Assembly (NCBI GenBank): GCA_025356075.1
Contig: JANXUT010000068.1
Span: forward strand, 248,001-312,000
Source of the DNA: Pseudomonadota bacterium
GTDB lineage: Bacteria; Pseudomonadota; Gammaproteobacteria; Steroidobacterales; Steroidobacteraceae
Length of the DNA stretch: 64,000 nt
Direction: 5' to 3'
In this document: positions 36,893 to 46,693 of the stretch, in pieces
How positions within the stretch are numbered: the stretch's first letter is position 1
How the letters are laid out: every line of letters starts with the position of its first letter
The notes under the pieces: model-generated
The model's database searches: none
Seen by the model: the letters and a program-made list of their open reading frames with translations, nothing else
Told to the model about the DNA's origin: nothing
Made by a program: the position numbers and the translations under genes

Positions 36893-37441
36893 CTAGCGCT
36901 CCGGCAGCTGCTCGAGCGTGAAGTTGCGGTTGGTGTAGATGCAGATATCGGCGGCGATGCCGAGCGCGCGCTCGACGATCGCGGCGGCGCCGAGCGTGGT
37001 GTTGTCGAGGAGCGCGCGCGCCGCGGCGAGCGCGAACGGGCCGCCGGAGCCGACCGCCATCAGCGAGTTCTCGGGCTCGATAACATCGCCGTTGCCGGAG
37101 ATGATGAGCGAGGCCGACGTGTCGGCGACGCAGAGGAGCGCTTCCAGGCGCCTAAGGCTCCGGTCGGTGCGCCAGTCCTTCGCAAGCTCGACCGCCGCGC
37201 GCGACAGGTTGCCGTACTTCTCGAGCTTGCCCTCGAAGCGCTCGAACAGCGTGAACGCATCGGCCGTGCCGCCGGCGAAGCCCGCCAGCACCTGGCCACC
37301 GTGCAGGCGCCTGACCTTGCGGGCGTTGCCCTTCATGACGGTCGCGCCGAGCGTGACCTGCCCGTCACCGCCCATCGCGACGACGCCCTCGCGCCTCACC
37401 GAGAGGATCGTCGTGCCGTGCGGGTCGAATTCCTGTTTCAT
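36893..37441 (-). CDS. hslV: HslV, peptidase subunit of the HslVU protease
   Basis: A 182-residue bacterial proteasome-like peptidase. Removal of the propeptide MKQEFDPHG would expose the catalytic N-terminal Thr (TTILSVRR); the Lys in [11 protein letters not shown] and [10 protein letters not shown] are conserved. It works as two hexamers capped by HslU. It sits 12 bases after xerC in a conserved minus-strand cluster. Confidence 0.97.
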   Translation of the reverse strand: MKQEFDPHGTTILSVRREGVVAMGGDGQVTLGATVMKGNARKVRRLHGGQVLAGFAGGTADAFTLFERFEGKLEKYGNLSRAAVELAKDWRTDRSLRRLEALLCVADTSASLIISGNGDVIEPENSLMAVGSGGPFALAAARALLDNTTLGAAAIVERALGIAADICIYTNRNFTLEQLPER

Positions 37442-37453
37442 CGCGGGGTGCCT

Positions 37454-38446
37454 TCAGCGGGTGCGGCGGCGGGCGCGTGGATGGGCCTGGTCATAAACAC
37501 GCGCGAGGTGCTGGAAGTCGAGGTGCGTATAGATCTGGGTCGTCGAGATATTGGCGTGCCCGAGGAGTTCCTGCACGCCGCGCAGGTCCTGGCTCGACTC
37601 GAGCAGGTGCGTCGCGAACGAATGCCGGAAGAGGTGGGGATAGGCCTTCACGTCGAGTCCGTTGCTGCGCGCCCACGCACCGACCCTGAGCTCGACCGCG
37701 CGGGCGCCGAGGCGGCGCCCCTTGCGGCCGACGAACACGGCCCTGTTGTCGGGCTCGACGAGGCCAGCCCGGAGCTTAAGCCACTCGCGCACGGCGACGA
37801 GCGCCTGCGCCCCGACCGGCACGATCCGCGTCTTCGATCCCTTGCCGAGTACCCGCACCGTCCGGTCATTGAGGTCGATGTCGGGAAGATCAAGGCCCAC
37901 GAGCTCGGCCAGCCTGAGGCCGCTCGAATAGAAGAGCTCCATGATGGCGCGGTCGCGCACCAGCATCGTGGCGGCCTCGCCCGTCGGTGCCGCCGCCTCG
38001 CCCCGGCCGCCTTCGAGCAGCCGTGTCATCCGGTCGACGTCGAGTGCCGGCGGCAGGCGTTTTGAGGCCTTCGGCGCGCGCACCTCGGCGGCGGGGTTGC
38101 GGGTGAGGACCGCCTCGCGGATCAGGTAGCCGAAGAAGCCCCGGAGCGCGGATAGCTGCCGCTGGATCGAGCGGGGGTCGAGGCCGCCGCGGTGCGAGGC
38201 GGCGGCGAACTGGCGGATGTGGTTCTCATCGAGTTCCTGCCAGCGCTTGAGGCCCGCGCGACGGCACCAGGCGGTGAACGCCGCCAGGTCGCGCCGGTAG
38301 GCGCTCGCGGTATGGGGGCTCAGGCGTCGCTCGACGCCGAGTACCTCGAGCCAGCGAACGATCAGCGCCTGCTGCTCGGCGTCCTCGTCGGGCGGGTCGG
38401 TGGCCGCGCCCGCGGCCGCCTCAGGCGGGTCGATCCGCCGTGGCAT
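37454..38446 (-). CDS. xerC: Tyrosine recombinase XerC
   Basis: A 330-residue site-specific recombinase that resolves chromosome dimers at dif together with XerD. The core-binding domain (about residues 25-115) is followed by the catalytic domain with Arg in SSGLRLAEL, Lys in GKGSKTR, HxxR in HLFRHSF, His in LLGHANISTT and the nucleophile Tyr in QIYTH. An N-terminal acidic extension of about 25 residues is longer than in E. coli, and its first 26 bases overlap the DUF484 gene. Conserved synteny with dapF and DUF484 supports XerC over XerD. Confidence 0.95.
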   Translation of the reverse strand: MPRRIDPPEAAAGAATDPPDEDAEQQALIVRWLEVLGVERRLSPHTASAYRRDLAAFTAWCRRAGLKRWQELDENHIRQFAAASHRGGLDPRSIQRQLSALRGFFGYLIREAVLTRNPAAEVRAPKASKRLPPALDVDRMTRLLEGGRGEAAAPTGEAATMLVRDRAIMELFYSSGLRLAELVGLDLPDIDLNDRTVRVLGKGSKTRIVPVGAQALVAVREWLKLRAGLVEPDNRAVFVGRKGRRLGARAVELRVGAWARSNGLDVKAYPHLFRHSFATHLLESSQDLRGVQELLGHANISTTQIYTHLDFQHLARVYDQAHPRARRRTR

Positions 38447-39161
38447 CGAGGGCGGCGGCGATCAACTCGCCGATGCGCGCGAGGTAGTCCGTGCTCATGG
38501 TCGGGTTGAAGTGATCGACGTCGGGCGAGCCGATCGCCATGAGGCCGAGATCGCCGCTGGCGCCGAGCGGCACGAGCGCGACCGAGCCGATGGTCGTATC
38601 GGCGGAGGGGAACAGGTATTCGCGCTGCTGGTCGCGCACGCGCCCGCAGCGCGGGCGGCCGGAGGCGTAGAGCGACTCAAAGCTGCGAAGACCCGGGTCC
38701 TCGGCGCTCGCGATCCTGAGGTAGCGCTGCTCCAGCGCCTTGAGCTCCGCGTCGCCCCGCGTCAGCACGATGACGAACTCGCGCACGCCGAAGTCCTCGC
38801 GCAGGCTCGCCTCGATCGTCGCGAGGCGCTTGGCGGCGCTGCGCGCCCGGATGAGGCGCTTCGCCAGCAGCTGGATCTTCTCGGCCAGCGCATCGTTGGC
38901 GTGGCCATTCTCGACCAGCGTCTTCAGCCGCAGCTCGATCTCGCGGGTGCGCTCGCGCAGCACGTCGACCTGGCGTTCCACCAGCGAGACCGTCGAGCCG
39001 TCGCCGCGCACGTGCGGGAGCCGCAACTGCGCGAGCAGTGCCGGATGCTGATCGAAGAAGTCGGCGTGGCTGGCGAGGAAGGCGGCGACGGAGGCCTCGT
39101 CCGTCCGGGCGGGCTTCGCGGCGCTCGCCTTCGGGTCGAGCTTCGGCTGCGGGTTGGTCAT
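38421..39161 (-). CDS. DUF484 family protein (GAF-like)
   Basis: A 246-residue protein: the N-terminal VAAFLASHADFFDQHP (the DUF484 hallmark), a coiled-coil stretch near residues 60-110 (VERQVDVLRERTREIELRLK), and a GAF-like C-terminal domain with SVALVPLGASGDLGLMAIGS. It is nearly always found between dapF and xerC in gammaproteobacteria, but its function is not established. The ATG overlaps the dapF stop by four bases (ATGA), and its 3' end overlaps xerC by 26 bases. Confidence 0.92.
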   Translation of the reverse strand: MTNPQPKLDPKASAAKPARTDEASVAAFLASHADFFDQHPALLAQLRLPHVRGDGSTVSLVERQVDVLRERTREIELRLKTLVENGHANDALAEKIQLLAKRLIRARSAAKRLATIEASLREDFGVREFVIVLTRGDAELKALEQRYLRIASAEDPGLRSFESLYASGRPRCGRVRDQQREYLFPSADTTIGSVALVPLGASGDLGLMAIGSPDVDHFNPTMSTDYLARIGELIAAALDATADRPA

Positions 39162-39988
39162 AGATCGGTGTGTCCTTCGAAGACGGTTGCAGTGGGACCG
39201 GTCAGCCAGATCGGCGCATCGACACGCTGCCATTCGACCGCGAGGCGCCCGCCCGGCACGTCGACCTCGACCTCGGCGTCGAGCCAGCCGCGCTGCCGGC
39301 CGACCGCCACCGCGCCGCAGGCGCCGGTACCGCACGCCTGCGTCTCGCCGACCCCGCGTTCGTGGACCCTGAGGCGCACGTGCGAGCGCGTCACGATCTC
39401 CAGGAACTCGACGTTGGTCCGGCGCGGAAACTGCGGATGATTCTCTACTGCGGGACCGAGCCTGTCCACCGGCGCGGTCGCGACCGAGTCGACGCGAATC
39501 ACCGCGTGCGGGTTGCCGATCGACACCGCACCGATCTCGAGCGGCGTGCCGCCGACATCGAGGCGATAGGTCGCGGCGGCGGCCGCCGCCGTGAACGGCA
39601 GCGACTCGGGTGCGAAGTTCGGCACGCCCATCGCGACCGAGACGAGCCCGCTCGGGAGGATCCGCGCGTGCACGAGCCCGGCGGGGCTGTCGAGGGTGAT
39701 GTCGCCCGACTCAAGCCCGCGGCGGCGTGCGACGAGCGCCGCGAGGCAGCGCGCGCCGTTGCCGCACTGCTCGACCTCGGTACCGTCGGCGTTGAAGATC
39801 CGGTAGTACGCGGCGGTGTCCGCGCGCCGGGCCCGGCCGAGCACCAGCGCCTGGTCAAAGCCGATGCCGGTGCGCCGGTCGGCGAGCGCCTTGAGCTGCG
39901 CGCTCGAGGGCCCCGCGTCGCTATCTGGCGCGTCGAAGACGATGAAGTCGTTGCCGAGGCCGTGCATCTTCACGAAGTCGAGCCGCAT
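39158..39988 (-). CDS. dapF: Diaminopimelate epimerase
   Basis: A 276-residue cofactor-free racemase that converts LL-DAP to meso-DAP for lysine and peptidoglycan. The two catalytic cysteines are Cys75 (QCGNGARC) and Cys219 (ACGTGACGA); KMHGLGNDF at the start and GVGETQACG are diagnostic. The start at 39988 is set by homology; the upstream open frame is antisense to the TPR gene. It is the first gene of dapF-DUF484-xerC-hslV-hslU. Confidence 0.97.
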   Translation of the reverse strand: MRLDFVKMHGLGNDFIVFDAPDSDAGPSSAQLKALADRRTGIGFDQALVLGRARRADTAAYYRIFNADGTEVEQCGNGARCLAALVARRRGLESGDITLDSPAGLVHARILPSGLVSVAMGVPNFAPESLPFTAAAAAATYRLDVGGTPLEIGAVSIGNPHAVIRVDSVATAPVDRLGPAVENHPQFPRRTNVEFLEIVTRSHVRLRVHERGVGETQACGTGACGAVAVGRQRGWLDAEVEVDVPGGRLAVEWQRVDAPIWLTGPTATVFEGHTDL

Positions 39989-40051
39989 GCAGCGATGATA
40001 GCGTGCCGCGAGTGGGTCTATCATGACGGCCCGACCCCAAGGATCCCGCAC

Positions 40052-41731
40052 ATGGTGCACAGGCTCAGCAGGCGACTCCCGACCCGCATCGGCCGCCTGG
40101 CAAGGCTGCTCCTGGCCGCGGCGCTCGCGACGGCCGCATCCACCGCCACCGCCCGTTCGCCGGCAACGCCCTACGTCTACGCGCACCACGCGGTCTCGAC
40201 CTCGATCGGTTCCGCACAGGCCTCCTTCGACCGGGGACTCACGCTCCTCTACGCCTACCAGGAAGAGGAGGCGGAAAGGGCATTCCGCGAGGCGGCCAAG
40301 CTCGATCCGACGCTGGCGATGGCCTGGTGGGGCATCGCGCTCAGCCTTGGCCCCGACATCAATAGCGGCCCCGGCGCCGCGACGACGCTGAAGGCGGCGA
40401 AAGCGATCGCCCGGGCGCGCCTGCTCGCGAGGCGACGCGCGACCCCCGCCGAGCGCGACTACATCGAGGCACTCGCCGCGCGCTACAGCGAGGCGCCGGC
40501 TCCCGACTTCGACGCGCTTGCGCTCGGCTACCGGGATCGCATGCGCGAGCTGGCCAAGCGCTACCCCCACGATCCGGATGCGGCCGCACTCTTTGCCGAG
40601 GCCTTGATGGACGTGCATCCGTGGCGCCTGTGGACGGCAGAGGAGGCGCCGGTCGAGGGCACGCTCGAGCTCGTGGCCGTGATCGAGGCGGGGCTCCGGG
40701 AGCACCCGGCGCACATCGGCCTCATGCACTACTACATACACGCGGTCGAGGCGAGTAGCGCACCTGGCCGGGCGCTCGCCGCGGCGCGAGCGCTCGCGGC
40801 GATGAGCTTCGAGCCCGCGGCATCGCACCTCGTGCACATGCCGGCGCACACTTTCCTGCGCGTCGGCGACTGGCCGGCGGCGGTTAATGCGAACGAGCAC
40901 GCCATGCATCACGCGCTCGACTTCCGGGTCAGCCTGGATCCCGCGACCGAGCGCGCCTGCGCGCACTGCCTCGGCTTCCTGGCCTACGCCTACGCGATGG
41001 AAGGCAACTACGCGGGCGCCATCGGCGCGGCGCAAGTGCTCGAGAAGATCGACGACGAGCCGTCCGGGCGCATCGGGGTGCTCGCGCGCTTCCGGCGCTT
41101 CGGGGAGTTGCTGGCAATCCCTGAGCCCGCCGCCGAAACGAAGAAGAAGGACGCCAGCAACCCCCATGTCGTCCGCGCGCTGTGGCACTACGGCCGCGGA
41201 CTCGCGCGGCTCGGTACGGCCGATGCGGTGGCCGCGGCCGCTGAGCTCGAGCTCGAGCGCCAGGAGGCGGCGCTTGCTCCGCCCGCGCCCGTCTTTCCGG
41301 TGGACCGGCCGGACGTCGAGCACGTCCACGACAACATCGATGCGGCACTCGATGCGGCCGACCTCAAGATTGCGGAGGACCTGCTCGCGGCGCGCCTCGC
41401 ACTCGCACGGGGCGAGACGGCGGCGGCGCTCGCGGGCTTGCGCGCCGCGGTCGAGGTCCAGGACCACGCGCAGTACTCGGAGCCCCCGGCCTGGTACTAC
41501 CCGGCGCGGGAAACGCTCGCCGCGGCGCTCGAGAAGACCGGCGCCCTCGACGAGGCCGTGACGGTGCTCAGGGAGTGCCTGCGGCGCGCGCCGCACGATG
41601 CGCGCGCGACACTCGCCTTGAGGCGCATGCTCGCCGCAGGTGGCCACGGGCGCGAGGCGGCGGCGCTCGATGGCGAAATCGCGATGGCGCAGGCGCGGGC
41701 CGATGCGCCACTCGAGGATGAGAGGCTCTGA
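40052..41731 (+). CDS. Exported TPR-repeat protein with conserved His clusters
   Basis: A 559-residue protein with a basic, hydrophobic signal (RLARLLLAAALATAAST). TPR-like helices run through the length (FDRGLTLLYAYQEEEAERAFREA, then AMAWWGIALS). The middle carries unusually placed histidines: LMHYYIHAVE, HLVHMPAHTFLRVGDW and NEHAMHH near residues 225-290. Proteins with this layout are widespread and uncharacterised; the His spacing suggests metal binding. An AAGGA Shine-Dalgarno precedes the ATG by nine bases. It is divergent from dapF across a 63-base gap. Confidence 0.75.
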   Translation: MVHRLSRRLPTRIGRLARLLLAAALATAASTATARSPATPYVYAHHAVSTSIGSAQASFDRGLTLLYAYQEEEAERAFREAAKLDPTLAMAWWGIALSLGPDINSGPGAATTLKAAKAIARARLLARRRATPAERDYIEALAARYSEAPAPDFDALALGYRDRMRELAKRYPHDPDAAALFAEALMDVHPWRLWTAEEAPVEGTLELVAVIEAGLREHPAHIGLMHYYIHAVEASSAPGRALAAARALAAMSFEPAASHLVHMPAHTFLRVGDWPAAVNANEHAMHHALDFRVSLDPATERACAHCLGFLAYAYAMEGNYAGAIGAAQVLEKIDDEPSGRIGVLARFRRFGELLAIPEPAAETKKKDASNPHVVRALWHYGRGLARLGTADAVAAAAELELERQEAALAPPAPVFPVDRPDVEHVHDNIDAALDAADLKIAEDLLAARLALARGETAAALAGLRAAVEVQDHAQYSEPPAWYYPARETLAAALEKTGALDEAVTVLRECLRRAPHDARATLALRRMLAAGGHGREAAALDGEIAMAQARADAPLEDERL

Positions 41732-41740
41732 GCGGCGACC

Positions 41741-43633
41741 TCAGGCGACTTCCGCGAGCGGCAGCAACGGTGGCAACGGGCAGCGCACGAGCGCCGCGAC
41801 GGCGCGCAGCATCTCTGCTTCCTCCGGCTGCAGGATGCCATCGTGCAGCACCGTCCGACCGAGCGCATCGAGCAAGAGGTCCTTGCCGGCGGGCGCGAGG
41901 TCCCTGAGGCGCGCGAGTGCCGCGGTGAGCTCGGCTGGCCAGCTCGAATCATCCGGCTCGCGATACTCCGGGCGCTCGCGCGGCAGCAGTGCCGCGAGTC
42001 CCCGTTCGTAGGCACGCCGCGCCGTCGTGCCATCGGTCGCGCCACGCCGCGCGATGACGGCGAACAAGATGCCGAGCTCCCTGGCGCACGCATCCAGAGC
42101 GAGGGCGCCGGGGCGCACCACCGGCTCGACCTGGTCCGTGAGGTAGCGCGTCGCGAGTGCGCCGAGCAGGAAGTCGAGCGCGTAGGTGTGCCCCTCGACC
42201 TTGCCGAGCTCATTGGTCAGCTTCACGAGCGCGCGGCGGCGCTCATCGGGCAGCGAGCGCAGCACCGGCAGCGCGCGCTGCAGGAGCGGCAGGTACTGGA
42301 CGACCGGCGTGCGGGCGAGGAACCCGCCGAGCGCCGTGACCGCGCGGGCGACCTCGACGCCGAGCGCCGCGGCGATGAGCTCGAGCTGCTTGGCGCGGAC
42401 GTCCGGGGCGCTTGAGAGTGCGACCGCGAGCCACAGGCACGTCGCGGTTGAGCTGCGCGCCAGCGCCTGCTCGAGCTCCGGCGGCAACGCGGCGCGCAGC
42501 GCCGCCGCATAGCGCACCGCGTCGAGGCCCGGGTTGCCGACTCGCTCGCTGAGGCCAGGCGCAGTGGCCGCGCCCGCCGCCCCGCCGCCGCGGGCAGGCG
42601 CGAGCGGCGAGGCCTCGACCGTCGCGGCGCCCAAGTCCTCCGGCTCCTCGAGCACGGCGAGATCGAAGCGCGGATCGAGCGCGCGGATCCGCGCGGCGAG
42701 CGGCGGATGTGTCGCGAACACCCGCTCGTGCGCCGGCGCGATGAACAGGTGCGCGAGATCCTCGCCCTCCGGCGTCGCGAGCGTCGACCCCGTCGTCGAG
42801 CGGCCGATGCGCACGAGCGCGTCTCTGAGGCAGCCGGGATCGCGCGTGAACTGCACGCTCGAGGCATCGGCGAGGAATTCGCGTTGCCGGCAGATCGCCG
42901 CCTGCAGCAGCCGCCCGAGCAGGACGCCGAGGTAGCCAAGCGCCATGATCACCGCCGCCACCGCGATCAGCGGGCCCGCGCGGCGACCGAAGCGAAAGCC
43001 GCGGATCACGTAGCGGGCGACGATCGCGATGACGAGCAGGCCGAACAACGGGCCGATGAGGCGCGTGTTGAGGCGCATGTCGCCGTTCAGGATGTGGCTG
43101 AACTCATGGCCGATGACGCCCTGCAGCTCGCTTCGTCCGAGTCGCTCGAGCGCGCCGTGCGTGACGCTGATGGCGGCGTCGGCGGGCGCGAAGCCCGCCG
43201 CGAACGCGTTGATGCCGGGTTCCTGCTCGAGGACGTAGACCTCCGGGACCGGCATGCCGGCCGCGATCGCGAGTTCCTCGACGACGTTCAGGAGCCGCTG
43301 GCGCTTCGGATCCTGCGTCTCGTGCGTGACCTTGACGCCACCCATCGCGACGGCGACGGCGCTGCCGCCGCTGCGCAGCTGCGCAATGCGGTGCAGCGAG
43401 GCGAACGTCGTGACCGCGAGCACCACGAGGGCCGTGAGCACGAGCACGCCCGGGTGTGACATGACGCGGTCGGAGTAGCCCTGCGGGGAGTAGACATCGC
43501 TGCTCGCGAAGCTGTAGGCGATCGCGACCACCCAGGTGATCGCGACGACCACGGCGGCGACCGCGATGCCGTAGGCGATCAGCAGGCGCCGCGTGCGGGC
43601 GTGCGCGGCCGCCTCGGCGGCGAAGAAATCCAT
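41741..43633 (-). CDS. M48-family (HtpX-like) membrane metalloprotease with extra C-terminal domain
   Basis: A 630-residue protein. TMs lie near residues 20-42, 62-80, 190-210 and 222-245. The zinc site is HEFSH (176-180) followed by the third-ligand region REFLADASS. Beyond the ~330-residue protease, a long C-terminal half (ending RTVLHDGILQPEEAEMLRAVAALV) looks like a helical, TerB-like domain. It starts one base after the lemA stop, so LemA and this protease form an operon, a common pairing. It likely works in membrane-protein quality control. Confidence 0.88.
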   Translation of the reverse strand: MDFFAAEAAAHARTRRLLIAYGIAVAAVVVAITWVVAIAYSFASSDVYSPQGYSDRVMSHPGVLVLTALVVLAVTTFASLHRIAQLRSGGSAVAVAMGGVKVTHETQDPKRQRLLNVVEELAIAAGMPVPEVYVLEQEPGINAFAAGFAPADAAISVTHGALERLGRSELQGVIGHEFSHILNGDMRLNTRLIGPLFGLLVIAIVARYVIRGFRFGRRAGPLIAVAAVIMALGYLGVLLGRLLQAAICRQREFLADASSVQFTRDPGCLRDALVRIGRSTTGSTLATPEGEDLAHLFIAPAHERVFATHPPLAARIRALDPRFDLAVLEEPEDLGAATVEASPLAPARGGGAAGAATAPGLSERVGNPGLDAVRYAAALRAALPPELEQALARSSTATCLWLAVALSSAPDVRAKQLELIAAALGVEVARAVTALGGFLARTPVVQYLPLLQRALPVLRSLPDERRRALVKLTNELGKVEGHTYALDFLLGALATRYLTDQVEPVVRPGALALDACARELGILFAVIARRGATDGTTARRAYERGLAALLPRERPEYREPDDSSWPAELTAALARLRDLAPAGKDLLLDALGRTVLHDGILQPEEAEMLRAVAALVRCPLPPLLPLAEVA

Positions 43634-43634
43634 C

Positions 43635-44222
43635 TCAGCCGAACTTGACCTGCGGGGCGGCGCGCTTCTCGGCCGATTCGATCTGCAGCATCGTGCCCGG
43701 CGTGAACGCGAACATGCCGGCGAGCAGCGTGTTCGGAAATACCTCGCAGCTGTTGTTGTAGGCGAGCACGGCGTCGTTGTAGGCCTGTCGGGCGTAGCTG
43801 ACGCGGTTCTCGGTCGAGGTCAGTTCCTCCATCAGCTGCGACATCGTCTGGCTTCCCTTCAGGTCCGGGTAGGACTCGACCACCGCGAGCAGCCGGCCAA
43901 GTGCACCGCCAAGCGCTCCGTCGGCGCTCGCGAGGCCCTGGATGGCGGCGGCGTTGCCGGGATCGGCCGCGGCGCTCTTGAGCCCGGCGAAGGCGGAGTT
44001 GCGCGCCGCGATCACCGCTTCAAGAGTCGTGCGCTCGTGCGCGAGGTAGCCCTTGGCGGTCTCGACCAGATTTGGAATGAGGTCGTAGCGACGGGTGAGC
44101 TGCACATCGATCTGCGCGAACGCATTCTTGTAGCCGTTGCGGCCGGCGACCAGGCGGTTGTAGATGCCGATCGGGATGGCGAGCAAGAGCGCGATGACGA
44201 CGAGGGTGACGATCAGGGCCAT
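43635..44222 (-). CDS. LemA family protein
   Basis: A 195-residue protein with one N-terminal TM (LIVTLVVIALLLAIPIGIYN) and a helical domain typical of LemA: NRLVAGRNGYKNAFAQIDVQLTRRYDLIPNLVETAKGY, ending in a VSYARQAYNDAVLAYNN motif. It is anchored with the C-terminus outside the cytoplasm. An AGGAG Shine-Dalgarno precedes the ATG. Its function is unclear, but it is regularly coupled to M48 proteases, as here. Confidence 0.93.
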   Translation of the reverse strand: MALIVTLVVIALLLAIPIGIYNRLVAGRNGYKNAFAQIDVQLTRRYDLIPNLVETAKGYLAHERTTLEAVIAARNSAFAGLKSAAADPGNAAAIQGLASADGALGGALGRLLAVVESYPDLKGSQTMSQLMEELTSTENRVSYARQAYNDAVLAYNNSCEVFPNTLLAGMFAFTPGTMLQIESAEKRAAPQVKFG

Positions 44223-44432
44223 TTGATTCTCCTGCCGGCGCCAGCCGGCACGCCTATCTAGCACCGCCGCCCGCGCCGCGTCGAGTCGCCCGTCGGTCGC
44301 CTGCCGCCGCACCCCTGTCCGGAGGGCCGGGCAGGTCGGACATAAGCCCTACGGCGACACCCGCTGGCTGCGGCGGTGGCCCGCTGGGGCCCGGGCGGGT
44401 ACGATGTCGCCCCCCTCGGAACCGCCGCGCCC

Positions 44433-45776
44433 ATGAAATCCGCTCCCCGCATCGGCTTCGTCAGCCTCGGCTGCCCGAAGGCACTCGTCGATTCGGAACG
44501 AATCCTGACGCAGCTGCGCGCCGAGGGCTACGACGTGGCACCCACTTACGAGCAGGCCGACCTCGTCGTCGTCAACACCTGCGGCTTCATCGACGATGCG
44601 GTGCACGAATCGCTCGAGACGATCGGCGATGCGCTCGAGCGCAACGGCAAGGTCGTCGTCACGGGCTGCCTCGGTGCGAAGCCGGAGACCATCCGCGCGC
44701 GTCACCCGCGCGTCCTTGGCATCACGGGCCCCCATGCCTACGAGGAAGTGCTCGGGCACGTGCACGCGCACCTGCCGCGGCCGCACGACCCGTTCATGGA
44801 TCTCGTGCCGCCGCAGGGCATCCGCCTGACGCCGCGCCACTACGCGTACCTGAAGATCTCCGAGGGCTGCAATCACCGCTGCAGCTTCTGCATCATTCCC
44901 TCGATGCGCGGCGACCTCGTGAGCCGGCCGATCACCCACGTCCTCAACGAAGGGATCCGATTGCTGAACGCAGGGGTGCGCGAACTTCTCGTGATCTCCC
45001 AGGACACGAGCGCCTACGGCGTCGACGTGCGCTACCGGGCCGAGCAGTGGGGCTCGCGCGAGATAAAGACGCGCTTCCTCGATCTTGCGCGCGAGCTAGG
45101 TGCCATTGCGAGCGAGCGGGGCGCGTGGGTGCGGCTCCACTACGTCTACCCGTATCCGCACGTCGATGACGTGATCCCGCTGATGGCGAGCGGTGCGGTG
45201 CTGCCCTACCTCGACATCCCGTTCCAGCACGGCAGCCCGCGGATACTGAAGCTCATGAAGCGCCCCGCACACGCCGAGAACACGCTCGCGCGCATCCACG
45301 CGTGGCGGCGCGAGTTGCCGGGGCTTGCCATCCGCAGCACCTTCATCGTCGGATTCCCGGGCGAGACGGAAGCGGAATTCCAAATGCTGCTCGATTGGCT
45401 CGAGGAGGCCGAGCTCGATCGCGTCGGCTGCTTCAAGTACTCGCCCGTCGATGGCGCGAGCGCGAACGGGTTGCCGGGCGCGGTGCCGGAGGAGCTCAAG
45501 GACGAGCGCTACAAGCGCTTCATGGAAGCGGCTGCGCGCATCAGCACGCGGCGCCTCGCAGGGCGCGTCGGCACGCGCACGCGCGTGCTCATCGACTCGA
45601 TCGAGGGCAGCGGGCGGGCGCGCACGGCCATCGCGCGTAGCTACGCGGATGCGCCTGAGATCGACGGGACCGTGCGGATCAGGAGCGGCGCCGCCGCGCT
45701 GAAAGTCGGTGAGTTCGCGGACGTCGAGATCACCGGCGCCGACACCTACGACCTGAAGGCCCGCCTCGCCCGCTGA
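44433..45776 (+). CDS. rimO: Ribosomal protein S12 methylthiotransferase RimO
   Basis: A 447-residue radical-SAM enzyme that adds a methylthio group to the beta-carbon of an aspartate in ribosomal protein S12. The N-terminal MTTase domain holds Cys14, Cys50 and Cys79 for the auxiliary cluster. The radical-SAM CxxxCxxC is Cys146/150/153 ([17 protein letters not shown]). A TRAM domain closes the protein ([13 protein letters not shown]). [13 protein letters not shown] separates RimO from MiaB. The start at 44433 is chosen from the family N-terminus. Confidence 0.96.
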   Translation: MKSAPRIGFVSLGCPKALVDSERILTQLRAEGYDVAPTYEQADLVVVNTCGFIDDAVHESLETIGDALERNGKVVVTGCLGAKPETIRARHPRVLGITGPHAYEEVLGHVHAHLPRPHDPFMDLVPPQGIRLTPRHYAYLKISEGCNHRCSFCIIPSMRGDLVSRPITHVLNEGIRLLNAGVRELLVISQDTSAYGVDVRYRAEQWGSREIKTRFLDLARELGAIASERGAWVRLHYVYPYPHVDDVIPLMASGAVLPYLDIPFQHGSPRILKLMKRPAHAENTLARIHAWRRELPGLAIRSTFIVGFPGETEAEFQMLLDWLEEAELDRVGCFKYSPVDGASANGLPGAVPEELKDERYKRFMEAAARISTRRLAGRVGTRTRVLIDSIEGSGRARTAIARSYADAPEIDGTVRIRSGAAALKVGEFADVEITGADTYDLKARLAR

Positions 45777-45789
45777 CGCGTTCGCCGCC

Positions 45790-46683
45790 TCAGCGGGCGG
45801 GATTGAGCGCCTCGAAGGCCAGCTTGCACTTGCTGCTGACATCCCAGGCCTGGATGAACGCGAAGTGCCGCGCCGGTACCTCGAGCGTCGACTCGATGTC
45901 GAACTCACCGTACGTGACCACGATGTCGCCGAGCTCGGAGCCGAGGCGCCTCGCGACGCGCACCGCGGCGAGCCCGGTGCCCGCCAGCGGATCGGCCGCC
46001 GGCTTGATCGCCTGGCCGTCGCGCGGCGGGCTGCCGGCGTAGAGCAGGCGCGCATCGCTCGCGAGGTATTCTTTGAGCGCCTTCGCGCGGCCCTTCTGGC
46101 GCCACAGGTCGGTGAAGTCGACCGCGCAGTCATGCTGGGTACCGCTGCGGCTGTCGAGATTGCGCAGCCGCGGCTTCACGTCGAGGTGCCGCGGCAGGTC
46201 CGTCTCCGCGACCGGGTAGGGCACGCCGCCGTCGAGCACGACCCGCCAGCTGCCGTTGTTCTCGAGCCACCAGACGGTGAAATAATGCCCCGACTGCTCG
46301 GGACGATCGTTGGTCGAGTGCGCCCACGAGCTGAACGGCCCGCTCGTCCAGCCGAAGTCGTGCAGCCGCGACATCGTCGCGAGGTCCGGGCGCCAGCGCA
46401 GCGGCGCGCCGGGCGCGGGGCCGCTCTCGACGGTGCCGCGCGCCGGCGTCGGGCCGGGCGCCAGGATCACCGCGCTGTCGGCGAGGTACTCGAGGAATGC
46501 CGCGCGCGTGCCGCGATCGATCGCCGCCTGCCCGAAAGCAAGCTCGCGATCAACGAGCGTCTGCGCCGTCGCCGTCGCCGTCGCCGGCTCCGCGCCCTGT
46601 GCGGTCGCGATTGCGAGCGTGCCGCCGCCAAGCGCCATGCACCGGAGCCAAGTCCGCCACCCCGATACTGATCGATTGCTCAC
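45790..46683 (-). CDS. Exported protein with two NTF2-like (DUF4440-type) domains
   Basis: A 297-residue protein with a signal-like N-terminus (TWLRCMALGGGTLAIATAQGAEP). It contains an internal repeat: AAFLEYLADSAVILAPGPTPARG in the first half and KALKEYLASDARLLYAGSPPRDG in the second, each followed by an NTF2/SnoaL-like beta sheet (HYFTVWWLENNGSWRVVLD in the first). Such domains bind small ligands or act as isomerases; no function is assigned. The GTG start has a GGGGAAG-type Shine-Dalgarno; ATG at 46638 is an alternative. It follows the epimerase gene by ten bases. Confidence 0.7.
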   Translation of the reverse strand: MSNRSVSGWRTWLRCMALGGGTLAIATAQGAEPATATATAQTLVDRELAFGQAAIDRGTRAAFLEYLADSAVILAPGPTPARGTVESGPAPGAPLRWRPDLATMSRLHDFGWTSGPFSSWAHSTNDRPEQSGHYFTVWWLENNGSWRVVLDGGVPYPVAETDLPRHLDVKPRLRNLDSRSGTQHDCAVDFTDLWRQKGRAKALKEYLASDARLLYAGSPPRDGQAIKPAADPLAGTGLAAVRVARRLGSELGDIVVTYGEFDIESTLEVPARHFAFIQAWDVSSKCKLAFEALNPAR

Positions 46684-46693
46684 GGTCTTCCCC

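Noticed and set aside
40022-41647. Extended N-terminus for dapF on the minus strand
   Set aside because: The extension is antisense to the TPR gene; the DapF family starts at MRLDFVKMHG (39988).
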